Source of the DNA: a virus
Virus record (IMG/VR): IMGVR_UViG_3300031963_001035
Span: 1 to 21,742 of that record
Reading direction: 5' to 3' (one strand)
Length of the DNA stretch: 21,742 nucleotides
Part shown: piece after piece, positions 1 to 7,171 of the stretch
Layout of the letters: each line of letters opens with the position of its first letter
Numbering within the stretch: position 1 is the first letter of the stretch
Notes under the pieces: generated by a model
Told to the model about the DNA's origin: nothing
The model's database searches: none
Seen by the model: the letters and a program-made list of their open reading frames with translations, nothing else
Made by a program: the position numbers and the translations under genes

Positions 1-581
1 ACCACCGGCTTTTCCGGGTCGAACTGCTCAAGCTTAGGCCGGGTCGGCGTCATGCCCTCGGCCACCGGCTGGGCGGTCGCTCTATCAAGCGCGAGATAGG
101 TTCCGTCCGGCCCCTTGATGTACTCAAGCTCCCGCTTCACCGTGCCGACCACGGCGTCAAGGCCTTGATCGGTGAAGTCATCAACGGTGACTTGCGCCAG
201 TTGGTCCGGCGTCAGCGTGCGCGCCACCGGGTTCTGTGTGAACGCCTGAAAGCGTTGCTGGGGGTCCGCGAACTGCCTGCGCAGGTTGTCCGCCATGTCT
301 AGCCATAGCTTGCCGACCTCTTGACGGCTTTTGCGCTCCGCTTCTTCCGCCTGCGACCGACGCTGACGCCCGACGCCCTCAAGCGCCGCCGTTTCATCCG
401 CAAGCCCCGCCTCCCCATAGACGCCCGCTGCGCCCTGGTAGTCACCTGCCGCAATCATCGGAGCGGCGCGGGTGGAGGCACGGCGGGACCGGATGCGGTC
501 GTCAAAGGCGTTGGCGGCCTCGATCCCGCGCTGCACGTTCGGAAGCCATGAGCCTTCTTGGGCGAAGATATTGCGCGCCAT
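1..581 (-). CDS. Putative internal virion / ejection protein, 3' end outside window
   Basis: An open frame starts at an ATG (581-579) that overlaps the TAA of the upstream gp7-like gene (TAATG) and stays open for 193 codons to the left edge, so only the N-terminal part is visible. The protein begins MARNIFAQEGSW. It is rich in Ala, Arg, Gln and Glu and looks mainly helical: an E/R/Q-rich segment around residues 70-95 (RRSQAEEAERKSRQEVG) is followed by a LTPDQLAQVTVDDFTDQGLD stretch. I recognise no catalytic motif. In P22 the gp7 gene is followed by the genes for ejection proteins gp20 and gp16, so by position this could be an equivalent DNA-ejection protein. That role is inference from gene order only. 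The missing C-terminus might carry a lytic transglycosylase or peptidase domain. Confidence 0.6.
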   Translation of the reverse strand, partial: MARNIFAQEGSWLPNVQRGIEAANAFDDRIRSRRASTRAAPMIAAGDYQGAAGVYGEAGLADETAALEGVGRQRRSQAEEAERKSRQEVGKLWLDMADNLRRQFADPQQRFQAFTQNPVARTLTPDQLAQVTVDDFTDQGLDAVVGTVKRELEYIKGPDGTYLALDRATAQPVAEGMTPTRPKLEQFDPEKPV

Positions 582-1870
582 TACCAAGCCCTCGATTGCC
601 AGCCCGGTGCGGGCATCCCGACCGCAGGAGCGAGCGGCCTGCTACCGCCGCCCCAACTCGCAAAGGCGTTGCCGACCGAGCCCGCGACCTGTCCGTAAAG
701 CTCTTGGTTGGCCGTCGCGCGGGATTGCGCCCGTTGCCCGGTCGATGCGGCCTGGTCGCCGTAGATGTTGGAGGCGTTGTTGGCGAAGTTCGTGCCGGCG
801 CCCGCGACCTGACCCGCCGCGCCGCGCCCGACGTTGGTCAGGCTGAACAGGTTGTTGTTCTGCGTGTCGTAGCGGTCGGTTTGGTAATTCCGGTCGGCGT
901 CAAAGCGGTTGTCGCCGTAGGTGCGCTGGTCGACGTAGCGGGCCGTTCCATAGGCGCGGTCGTCGGCAAACACGTTGTCCGCCCGGCCTTGGCCGTATTG
1001 GAACTGTTGGTTGGTCCGGTCGAAGGCTTGAAGCTGGCGATTGTACCAGTCCGCATAGCCCTGGTTTGCAAGGCCCTCGCCGCGCGCCTGGAGCGCCATG
1101 GCGGCGTCACCGGACCGGAGCTTGCCCCGCGCCGCAGAGGCCGCGTTGACGGCCTTCAGGCCCTCGCTGAGACGGAACTGATAGCCGGGGTCCACCTGGA
1201 ACTTGGCGGGGTCGATGAAGCCCTGCAGGCTCGGGGCTTGCATCGCCGCAGGACGCTCAAACGTCGGCGCTTCCGGGGCGTCCGGGCGGCGCATGTTCAT
1301 GTAGTCGGGGACGGCGTTGGAGTCTGTCGGGGCGGCGTTGAGCGTGCGCCCTTCGCCCTGCCCGTGGGCCTGATAGTGATAGGCCGCCGCCTCCTCGGGG
1401 CTGTCGATCACCCCGCCTTCCCAATTCGGAGGCGTCTGACCGATGGACTGTTGCGCCCACGCGGCAACGTCGGGATTAGCTTGCAGGTAGCCCGCGAAGT
1501 CCTGTCCACCGCCTTGGGGTGTAGGCTCGCCGGGGATGCCGCCCGCAAAGCCGCCCGGAGCCTTGGCCTGCCCACCACCGCCGGGGCTTACGGTGCCTTG
1601 AGGCGTCATCGTCCAGGGGTTCGCCGGTTGCGCGGGAGGCAGTAGCCCCAACCGGCGCTCGTAGGCTTCCTGCGCCCTATTGCCACCTTGGATGTAACGC
1701 TCGTTGAACCCGACGATGCGGTCAAGGTTGGCCTGTTGGGCCGCAAGTGCGCGTTCTGCCGCCTGCTGGTTCGCGGCGTCCGTCTTGGCGGCGGCTTTCT
1801 TGGCGCTCGATGCGCCGAGAAGCGAAGCCCCAACGCTCAACGCGGGGCCGATGAGTGCAGCAAGCGGCAT
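581..1870 (-). CDS. gp7-like DNA ejection (internal virion) protein
   Basis: This 429-residue protein starts at ATG 1870 behind a near-perfect Shine-Dalgarno (TAGGAGGCGATATG), which fixes the start. Residues 1-22 form a small-residue hydrophobic segment (LIGPALSVGASLLGA) followed by a K/A/Q helix to about residue 50, as is usual in phage ejection proteins. A Gly/Pro linker covers about 77-123. Residues 128-175 hold a NPDV...YHYQAHGQGEGR element. The core at 224-275 (FQVDPGYQFRLSEG, AASAARGKLRSGDAA) is a pattern I associate with phage DNA-transfer proteins. Residues 303-334 contain three Arg/Tyr-rich repeats of about ten residues. P22 gp7 is much shorter (229 aa), so the linker and NPDV element look like additions. 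The role, entry into the host with the DNA, is inferred from family pattern and from position after gp10. Confidence 0.7.
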   Translation of the reverse strand: MPLAALIGPALSVGASLLGASSAKKAAAKTDAANQQAAERALAAQQANLDRIVGFNERYIQGGNRAQEAYERRLGLLPPAQPANPWTMTPQGTVSPGGGGQAKAPGGFAGGIPGEPTPQGGGQDFAGYLQANPDVAAWAQQSIGQTPPNWEGGVIDSPEEAAAYHYQAHGQGEGRTLNAAPTDSNAVPDYMNMRRPDAPEAPTFERPAAMQAPSLQGFIDPAKFQVDPGYQFRLSEGLKAVNAASAARGKLRSGDAAMALQARGEGLANQGYADWYNRQLQAFDRTNQQFQYGQGRADNVFADDRAYGTARYVDQRTYGDNRFDADRNYQTDRYDTQNNNLFSLTNVGRGAAGQVAGAGTNFANNASNIYGDQAASTGQRAQSRATANQELYGQVAGSVGNAFASWGGGSRPLAPAVGMPAPGWQSRAW

Positions 1871-1878
1871 ATCGCCTC

Positions 1879-2130
1879 CTAGTTCAGCAGTTCCCAGAAC
1901 CGATCACTTCCGCGCCCTTCGGCGTCGGCTATCGGCTCAAGCGGGAGGGGTTGGCGCAACGGGAAGGCCCGAGCCCACCAGTCGCGGAAGTATTTCGTAG
2001 GCAGCCCGCCATCCACGAGGACGGCCATCGACTGAAACGGCTGCAGCGGTCCCCTGCGTCGGATCTGACCTAACAGAAGCGGGGTCGCCCGACCGCTCGC
2101 CATGAACAGAACCGAGTTGCGAATGGTCAC
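1879..2130 (-). CDS. Small hypothetical protein between tail hub and ejection genes
   Basis: An 83-residue frame starts at GTG 2130, which overlaps the TGA of the gp10-like gene (GTGA), and ends in TAG nine bases before the next ATG. The overlap supports this start; the next in-frame ATG (2103) would give 74 residues. The protein has a basic N-terminal half (GQIRRRGPLQPFQ) and a central PTKYFRDWWARAF motif. I do not assign a family. P22 has the tail needle (gp26) and gp14 at this place, but this protein is far too short for a needle and has no visible heptad repeat. A minor tail or head-completion protein is possible from context only. Confidence 0.6.
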   Translation of the reverse strand: MTIRNSVLFMASGRATPLLLGQIRRRGPLQPFQSMAVLVDGGLPTKYFRDWWARAFPLRQPLPLEPIADAEGRGSDRFWELLN

Positions 2131-3536
2131 GGCACGTTGATCCGCACCGCCGAGAAGCGCCGGCCAACCGGGTCCGACACCTCAAACTTCAGCATGAGCC
2201 CATACGGCGCCCGAACCTGCCCCAAGGCCGTCCAGCGCACCGTCTCGGCGTTCTTGCCGGTGGCCCCCAGGCTCCGATACCGCGCATCGCTCCACGTCGC
2301 GCCACGGTCCCTTGACCACCGCATCCCGATCAGCGGGTCGCTCCCCTGCCCCGTTCGCGGCGCATCGCCCGTCAGGCAATCCAGCTCGACATTGCCGATG
2401 TCCGCCGTTCCCTCGGGCACGTCGATGACCGCCATGAACTCCAGCGGGAACACGTCCGAGCCGTCCGTCCGGCGGTCGGGGTCGAGGCGGTATAGCTGCG
2501 AGGATAGACGATCCGTCGCCAGCACCGTCCCGCCGAGGTTGGCGAAGAAGCGGGGCCGCCAGTAGTCATAGCCGAGCGAGAGGAAGTTGCTCCACCGCTT
2601 GGTCGAAAGGTCATAGACCCACGTCGCCGTCGTGCCGAGGTGCAGCACATAGAGCGGGTGTTGATCGACAATGAAGTAGGACGCCGACAGGTCCGCCGCT
2701 GCCGTCTTCCGGATCTGCTCCGAAAGGCCGCTGTCCGAGATGACCGAAGGCGGGCCGCCGTCGCTAACGTTGACCGAGCAATTGTCATCGACCCACGCCA
2801 GCGTCCCAGCCATGTTGACCGCCGAGGCGATGGCCCGACACCCAATGTCGAACTTGAGCCCGCCCGCCGGTTCCAAGGGTGACGAGGCATTGCCCGTCAG
2901 TCGCCAGAACTCCGTCGTTGCCGACCCGAGAAGCGCCAGAACCTCCCCGAAGGCCCGCACGCCGACCAGCGGATCGGGCGCATATTCCGCCGAGGCGAAT
3001 TGCAGCGCGTTCCAGGTCGTCTCGCCGGGGTTCTGGTAGTAGAGAGCATCGCTCCCGACTTCCGACGCCACCCAATAGCCACCCAGGAACGCCACCGACG
3101 TCGCCCCGGCGTTGCCACTATCGGGGAACGTCTCCGCGACCACCGCAAGGCCGCTGCTGTCGTACTTGTAAAGCGCCGAACCCGTCGCAATGCGGATGAT
3201 TGAGTTGTAATCAGCGTCCAGGCCGCCGTCGATCTCGACCAGCCCCGAGCCCGGAATGGTCCCGGTCAGCGCCGTCACCGCACCGCCCGATGTCACCCGG
3301 TAGCAGGTGTCGTTAGCGACGATGAACGCGTCACCACCGATCAGGCCCGCTTTCTGAAACACCCCCCGGATGGGCGCGGTCCCGACCGTGGCGAAGTCCT
3401 CCAGGCCAGGCCGCGCGATCAGCGCCGTGGTGGCGCTCGGAAGCGTGGGCGCGTTCTCCGAAATGCAATTCAGCGCAATGGCCTCGGGAAAGCCGGTGCG
3501 CTTGTAGGCGCCGAAATACACAAGCGCGTCGGCCAT
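2127..3536 (-). CDS. P22 gp10-like packaged-DNA stabilisation / tail hub protein
   Basis: The 469-residue protein matches P22 gp10 (472 aa) in length and place. It is predicted to be almost all beta, with repeated short blades (for example ALYKYDSSG, ATWVYDLSTKRWSNF, FLGGYWVASEVGSD) as expected for the propeller-like hub of this family. In P22, gp10 binds under gp4, closes the portal after packaging and carries the tailspikes. The ATG at 3536 overlaps the preceding TGA (TGATG), so I reject a 30-residue upstream extension, which would run across the preceding gene. The C-terminus (VGRRFSAVRINVP) is typical of hub proteins that end in a beta strand. The downstream gene overlaps by four bases, so the two are probably translated together. 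Confidence 0.85.
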   Translation of the reverse strand: MADALVYFGAYKRTGFPEAIALNCISENAPTLPSATTALIARPGLEDFATVGTAPIRGVFQKAGLIGGDAFIVANDTCYRVTSGGAVTALTGTIPGSGLVEIDGGLDADYNSIIRIATGSALYKYDSSGLAVVAETFPDSGNAGATSVAFLGGYWVASEVGSDALYYQNPGETTWNALQFASAEYAPDPLVGVRAFGEVLALLGSATTEFWRLTGNASSPLEPAGGLKFDIGCRAIASAVNMAGTLAWVDDNCSVNVSDGGPPSVISDSGLSEQIRKTAAADLSASYFIVDQHPLYVLHLGTTATWVYDLSTKRWSNFLSLGYDYWRPRFFANLGGTVLATDRLSSQLYRLDPDRRTDGSDVFPLEFMAVIDVPEGTADIGNVELDCLTGDAPRTGQGSDPLIGMRWSRDRGATWSDARYRSLGATGKNAETVRWTALGQVRAPYGLMLKFEVSDPVGRRFSAVRINVP

Positions 3537-3748
3537 CAGATCAGACCCTCCTCGCGCGCGTGCTCTTGACAGTGGTTTTTCGACCACAGTAGCCCGTCGA
3601 TTAGTCTCGCCGCCCGGATCGCCCACCGCTTGCCGTGGTGCGCTTCCATGCCCACGCGGGCGGAGAAGCTGTTGCGCGGATCACCGCCGGCTAGGGCGTT
3701 CAGAAGGTGAGAGCATCCGGCGAGGACGCGCTCCAGATACCGCCTCAC
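3536..3748 (-). CDS. Small conserved phage protein upstream of tail hub gene
   Basis: The frame starts at GTG 3748, which overlaps the TGA of the preceding gene (GTGA), and gives 70 residues. An upstream extension in the same frame would lie inside the previous gene and has no better start. The pattern is LLNALAGGDPRNSFSARVG, then GKRWAIRAARLID, and HCQEHAREEG at the end. I recall similar short phage proteins with a GGDPR...S.RVG core and a C-terminal HC motif, but their function is not known to me. The Cys/His ending could bind a metal; this is speculation. It is coupled to the gp10-like gene through a TGATG overlap, so expression with the tail proteins is likely. Confidence 0.65.
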   Translation of the reverse strand: MRRYLERVLAGCSHLLNALAGGDPRNSFSARVGMEAHHGKRWAIRAARLIDGLLWSKNHCQEHAREEGLI

Positions 3749-4152
3749 GGCCACCCCGCACCCATGTCGATAGCCTCCAGCGCGGCCCGCGTCGTGACCG
3801 ACCGGCACTCATCCTTAAGCCGCCACCAGTTGGCCTGAGCCTGCATCGCCCACGCCCTCAATTCCTGCATCAGAACGAAGGTCTCGGCGTAGGTCGGGCG
3901 GATGAAGGCGTTGGACGTGCAGCGGATGCCCGGCGCGTCGATTGTCAGGTCACCCACGCCCGCCGCGATAGCCTCGGCGCAGATGTCCTTGAGCGTTAGC
4001 CAGTTTGTCCGGTCCAGCTCGTTGCGGATTTGCAACGTCTCGCCGGGGTAGTCATCGAGCGGAAAGCCCGGAGCGAGGAACGCCGCGTAGGCCGCGTCCG
4101 CCGCCAGGATGCGCCGGTCACGCTGCGGACTGTTGGGCGACAGGTTAGCCAT
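3745..4152 (-). CDS. Hypothetical helical phage protein
   Basis: This 135-residue protein starts at ATG 4152, inside the end of the repeat-protein gene (8-base overlap), and ends in the GTGA overlap with the next gene. The sequence shows NELDRTNWLTLKDICAEAI near residues 44-62, IRCTSN near 75-80, and LRAWAMQAQANWWRLKDE near 98-115. This resembles a phage pattern of the R.E.DR.NW...A....PIR..SN...LR.W....W.LKD type, possibly related to DUF4376-like tail-fibre-associated proteins. I cannot confirm that by eye. It lies after a run of beta-rich structural genes and could help assemble or anchor them; this is inference from position. Confidence 0.65.
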   Translation of the reverse strand: MANLSPNSPQRDRRILAADAAYAAFLAPGFPLDDYPGETLQIRNELDRTNWLTLKDICAEAIAAGVGDLTIDAPGIRCTSNAFIRPTYAETFVLMQELRAWAMQAQANWWRLKDECRSVTTRAALEAIDMGAGWP

Positions 4153-4684
4153 TGATGACCGGCCCCGACGCTATGGGTTCCGCCGTGATCGAAGGCGAGG
4201 AAGGCAAGCCACCCGCACTCGCCGTTCCGCCACCCGTTATGGGTTGCGCCGTAATCGTTCCGCCGCTTGCCGGATCACCCGAAGCCGTGGGCGGGGTCGG
4301 TATCGGATAGGCCGGGATGCGACCCGGCCCGAACAGAAGCGTCGGCCCGCCGCTGACGACATACGAACCGCCATCGGACGTGATCTGATAGCTGCGGCTG
4401 AAGCTGACCGTCGCCCCGGCGACCGCGTAGCTTCCGCCACCCGCAACCAGCGTGTAGCCGCGATTAAGCCCCGCATCCGCGCCGGTGACCGTATAAGCCC
4501 CGCCAGATGCCTCCAGACGGCGCGTCAGTCTCAGCGCCGCATTGTCCCCGGTCAGGACGTAAGCGCCGCCACCGGCCTCCAGAAGCCGCGCAATCCGTAG
4601 TCCGGCGTCCGCCCCGGTGACCGTATAGGCCCCCGACGCCGCGCTTAGGGTAAGTCCCCCGCTAAGTGCGAGGAGAAGGCTCAA
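4145..4684 (-). CDS. 22-residue tandem repeat structural/adhesin-like protein, TTG start
   Basis: The product (179 aa) is built of repeats. Five copies of a unit with core GaYtVTGADAgL place a Tyr at residues 20, 42, 64, 86 and 108, exactly 22 apart. A Gly/Pro/Thr-rich tail follows, with PI doublets at 127, 148 and 170 (TAQPI, TAEPI), again about 22 apart. Such short beta repeats suggest an elongated fibrous or surface-exposed structure. The frame is the same as that of the 503-residue gene upstream, separated only by TAA and one CCG codon; the first usable start is TTG 4684, with GGGAG six bases before it. Either the ribosome reinitiates at TTG or it occasionally reads through the TAA. Function is unknown; a head-spike or fibre part is plausible from the neighbours. 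Confidence 0.65.
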   Translation of the reverse strand: MSLLLALSGGLTLSAASGAYTVTGADAGLRIARLLEAGGGAYVLTGDNAALRLTRRLEASGGAYTVTGADAGLNRGYTLVAGGGSYAVAGATVSFSRSYQITSDGGSYVVSGGPTLLFGPGRIPAYPIPTPPTASGDPASGGTITAQPITGGGTASAGGLPSSPSITAEPIASGPVING

Positions 4685-4687
4685 CGG

Positions 4688-6199
4688 TTACTCCCAACCG
4701 TAGACGGGTTGCCAGATGAAGTTGATGGTCTGCGAGGCCGTGGCGGTGCCGACCAGGAACTTACCGACCAGAGCGATGAACTCGCCCGGATTGACGTAGA
4801 TCGGCGCATCCCCAAGGTCGAGGTAGATCGGTCCCTCCGATGCGGGCGCACCGATAGCCGCGCCGATTGCCCAGGATTGGAAGCCCATGGCCACCCGGCG
4901 CGGAGCCTTGGTCGTGCCGGTGGCGAAAGACGCGCTTTCCGATGTCGCCATCGAAACCGCCGTATGACCGAACGCGAGCGAGAACTGCACGACGGTCGCC
5001 GTGGTCGCCACAGCAGCGCCGTTGTTGACGCATTGCAGTCGGACGCCGCGAACCACCAGCCTGCGGCCCTGAACGGTCGTGGAGCCCGCCGGAACCTGAT
5101 AGCTGCCCCAAATGCCGTCCGTCGCAGCCGCAGCCGCAGCGGTGACGCTACCCTGCCCTCCGAGGCCGCCCGGAAGGTTGGCCGTGAGCGCCGTGTTGCT
5201 TGGCGCGGCGGCGGTCGGGTTCGTGCTGTTGGCGTAGGTGGCGAGCGAGCCCATCGTGCCGCCGGAGAGGCCCTGATAGGAGCCGAACATGCGGTTGCCC
5301 GACGTGCTGAGCACGTTGGCGTACTGCGGCCCGCGCACGGTCACGCGGTAGTCCTTGACCAGCGCCTGGGTCGCCGCGCCCGCCGCACCGCCGACGATGG
5401 CGTGACGAATGGACCACGGAAGCGAGCGAGACAGGCAAGGGCTGTCGGCGCCGACCGGCGTAGGGATTTCACCGACCTTGAGGTTGTCGATCCAGAAGGT
5501 CGTGACCACGTTCGTGGTCTGGATGAGGAAGCGGTAAACCCGGTTGTTGGCGTAGGCGAACGTGCCGGTCCCCAGCGCGAGCGGAAACACGCTCGTCGTG
5601 GTCTCCACACCCGCGTTGTTGACGACGCCCAGCAGGCCCGTTGATGTCATACGGAAGTAGACGCCGTCCAGCGGCGCAAAGGCCGTTGAAGCGCCACGCT
5701 GGAACACGCCGAAGTCGATGACCGTGTTGGCGTTCGGCTGTGCCGAGAAGGAAAGCGCCGTCTCGACAACGAGCGTGTTGGTCCCGCCAATCGGGAATTG
5801 CGCGAACGTGCCGAACGTCATGCCGGTCGTCGTGGTGGTGATGTTGCCGCTGTTGGTCAGCAGGCCCGACGCGCTTGAGGTCGCGGTGAGCGTCGTGAAG
5901 GCGTGCGAGAACTTGCCGGTGTTCTGCGCCGTGTCGGTGAAGGCTTCCTGATCCAGCAGGAGGTCGAGGCCGACCCGCAAACGGTAGTCGTCATCGGTCT
6001 CAGGCGCATGGACGTGGCGGACGCCGGTCAGCTCGCCGGAATCGTTCTCCGACTGCATCGTGTGGCCCGCGTTGGGGCCGCCGCCGAACTGCTGGCCATT
6101 GGCTGCGTGGCCAGGAGTGATGACGAACGCGTTCTTGTTCGCATCGACCTCCTGCTTTGTGCCGGAGACGCCCCCTGCGAGGTTGGTGTCAAGAGCCAT
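4688..6199 (-). CDS. Large beta-rich virion structural protein (candidate spike/fibre)
   Basis: The ATG at 6199 follows AAGGA (TAAGGACACATCATG), giving 503 residues. The N-terminal 80 residues contain ALDTNLAGG, QEVDANKNAF, a SENDSGELTGVR strand and RLRVGLDLLLDQEAF, a pattern I associate with conserved phage structural proteins. Residues of about 95-300 alternate beta strands with Thr/Ser/Gly turns and look like a LamG- or concanavalin-like sandwich (VIDFGVFQRG, VYRFLIQTTNVVTTFWIDNLKVGEI). The C-terminal 200 residues are Ala/Gly/Thr-rich and end in INFIWQPVYGWE. No enzyme motif is visible. Its neighbours are small conserved structural proteins and a spike-base homologue, so an exposed spike or fibre role is likely but not proven. 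Its TAA stop is followed in frame by the repeat protein. Confidence 0.7.
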   Translation of the reverse strand: MALDTNLAGGVSGTKQEVDANKNAFVITPGHAANGQQFGGGPNAGHTMQSENDSGELTGVRHVHAPETDDDYRLRVGLDLLLDQEAFTDTAQNTGKFSHAFTTLTATSSASGLLTNSGNITTTTTGMTFGTFAQFPIGGTNTLVVETALSFSAQPNANTVIDFGVFQRGASTAFAPLDGVYFRMTSTGLLGVVNNAGVETTTSVFPLALGTGTFAYANNRVYRFLIQTTNVVTTFWIDNLKVGEIPTPVGADSPCLSRSLPWSIRHAIVGGAAGAATQALVKDYRVTVRGPQYANVLSTSGNRMFGSYQGLSGGTMGSLATYANSTNPTAAAPSNTALTANLPGGLGGQGSVTAAAAAATDGIWGSYQVPAGSTTVQGRRLVVRGVRLQCVNNGAAVATTATVVQFSLAFGHTAVSMATSESASFATGTTKAPRRVAMGFQSWAIGAAIGAPASEGPIYLDLGDAPIYVNPGEFIALVGKFLVGTATASQTINFIWQPVYGWE

Positions 6200-6208
6200 G
6201 ATGTGTCC

Positions 6209-6490
6209 TTAGTCTGCCCAGACGTAGCGAACCGCCCACGTCCCCTGCATCTTGTGAATTGACCGCGCGTAGATCGTCCCGCCGACACCCGCGTTGGGCG
6301 CCGCCGTGAGCGAGAAGAACTGCCCGGCGTAGCGATGGTCAGCCGCCGTGTGGTCCGACGTCGTGTCGTTCGCCATGATGAAGGCTTCGACCTTGGCCCC
6401 CGCGCCAATCGTGGCGTCCGAGAACGCGACCGACGCTTCGTTGCTTCCGGGGAACGCCCCGAAGTCGAGCGTAGCCGTCCCGGTCGGCAT
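6209..6490 (-). CDS. Small conserved beta-rich phage structural protein
   Basis: This 93-residue protein starts at ATG 6490, which shares a base with the preceding TGA (TGATG). It shows TATLDFGAFPGSNEASVAF at the N-terminus, KVEAFIMA and HRYAGQFFSLTA in the middle and IYARSIHKMQGTWAVRYVW at the C-terminus. I recognise this as a recurring small phage structural-type protein that occurs beside capsid or tail genes, but no precise function is known to me. The predicted fold is an all-beta sandwich. Close packing between the 139- and 503-residue genes suggests that it works with them in the same virion substructure. Confidence 0.65.
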   Translation of the reverse strand: MPTGTATLDFGAFPGSNEASVAFSDATIGAGAKVEAFIMANDTTSDHTAADHRYAGQFFSLTAAPNAGVGGTIYARSIHKMQGTWAVRYVWAD

Positions 6491-6909
6491 CAGGTCACCG
6501 TGAGGATGTTAGATCCGAAGTCCACGGTCAGCGTCTCGCCCGAGGCCAGGGTCACGCTTGAGCCGTAGTCCCAGAACGCAATCAGCGGGTCGGCCGGGCT
6601 GGTCGGGGTGTCGTTGTACAGCACCGCATAGCGGAACGGGCCGACCGACCCACCCGAGGCCGTGAACACCACGTCATTGCCCACTAGCGAATAGACGCCG
6701 CTCGACTGCGCAGATGACGTCACGGTCACCGTGGCGCCGCCCGCCGTGTAGCCATTGCCGGCGCTGATCTCGGTCAGGTTCGCCCGAACCGTGTTGGTCA
6801 CCAGCGGAGCCGAATTGGTTAGCATCACCTTGAGCGTGTTGGACCCAAGGTTGTGGACGCCTTCCGCCAGGTTCTCGGTAAAGACGTCGAACTTGGTAAA
6901 CGTCGCCAT
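6490..6909 (-). CDS. Conserved beta-rich phage structural protein
   Basis: The 139-residue product begins MATFTKFDVFTENLAEGVHNLG and continues LKVMLTNSAP, ISAGNGYTAGG, GPFRYAVLYNDT, PLIAFWDYGSSVTL and GETLTVDF. These blocks form a pattern I have seen repeatedly in tailed-phage structural modules, usually as a hypothetical protein; I do not know a proven role. It is all-beta with no signal peptide or membrane segment. Its ATG lies one base after the TAG of the spike-base gene, and its TGA overlaps the next start, so translation is probably coupled. Membership of the same virion substructure as the spike base is inference. Confidence 0.7.
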   Translation of the reverse strand: MATFTKFDVFTENLAEGVHNLGSNTLKVMLTNSAPLVTNTVRANLTEISAGNGYTAGGATVTVTSSAQSSGVYSLVGNDVVFTASGGSVGPFRYAVLYNDTPTSPADPLIAFWDYGSSVTLASGETLTVDFGSNILTVT

Positions 6910-6910
6910 G

Positions 6911-7171
6911 CTAGTAGACCGCGACCATGGACGTGGCCGTCTGGTTCGTGGTGTTCGTGCTGTTCACGCGCTTGAACCGAACCGGAAGCATGGTCCCCGC
7001 CGGAACGCCCTCGAACGTCCGCGTCGTGCCGTTGGGCGCGACCACGGCGATGTTGCCCGCAACACCCACCCAGAGCGAACGCGGCCAATCGCCGTTGACC
7101 TTTGCCACGTCAGCGGTATCGGAGGCGGTAACCGCCCCAAAGGATTCACCAGGGCGCGTCATTTCGGACAT
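6911..7171 (-). CDS. Spike base protein, RCAP_Rcc01079-like
   Basis: The 86-residue protein has the layout of the short spike-base family named after Rcc01079 of the Rhodobacter capsulatus gene transfer agent: VTASDTADV (residues 14-22), RSLWVGVAGNI (31-41), GVPAGTMLPV (55-64) and KRVN (67-70). In that agent the protein anchors head spikes at the capsid surface, and the spikes help bind host capsule. The start ATG 7171 directly follows the TAA of the gp4-like gene; a second ATG three codons on is an alternative. The assignment rests on remembered motif layout, so moderate confidence is appropriate. It heads a run of beta-rich structural genes that could form the rest of a spike. Confidence 0.6.
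   Translation of the reverse strand: MSEMTRPGESFGAVTASDTADVAKVNGDWPRSLWVGVAGNIAVVAPNGTTRTFEGVPAGTMLPVRFKRVNSTNTTNQTATSMVAVY

Noticed and set aside
548-1645. Long plus-strand frame opposite the ejection protein gene
   Set aside because: Antisense shadow of a high-GC gene; low-complexity Arg/Val/Gly product and no family pattern.
3537-3626. Thirty-codon N-terminal extension of the gp10-like protein
   Set aside because: It lies over the 70-aa gene, is Arg/Gly-rich and unlike gp10; the TGATG start at 3536 fits better.
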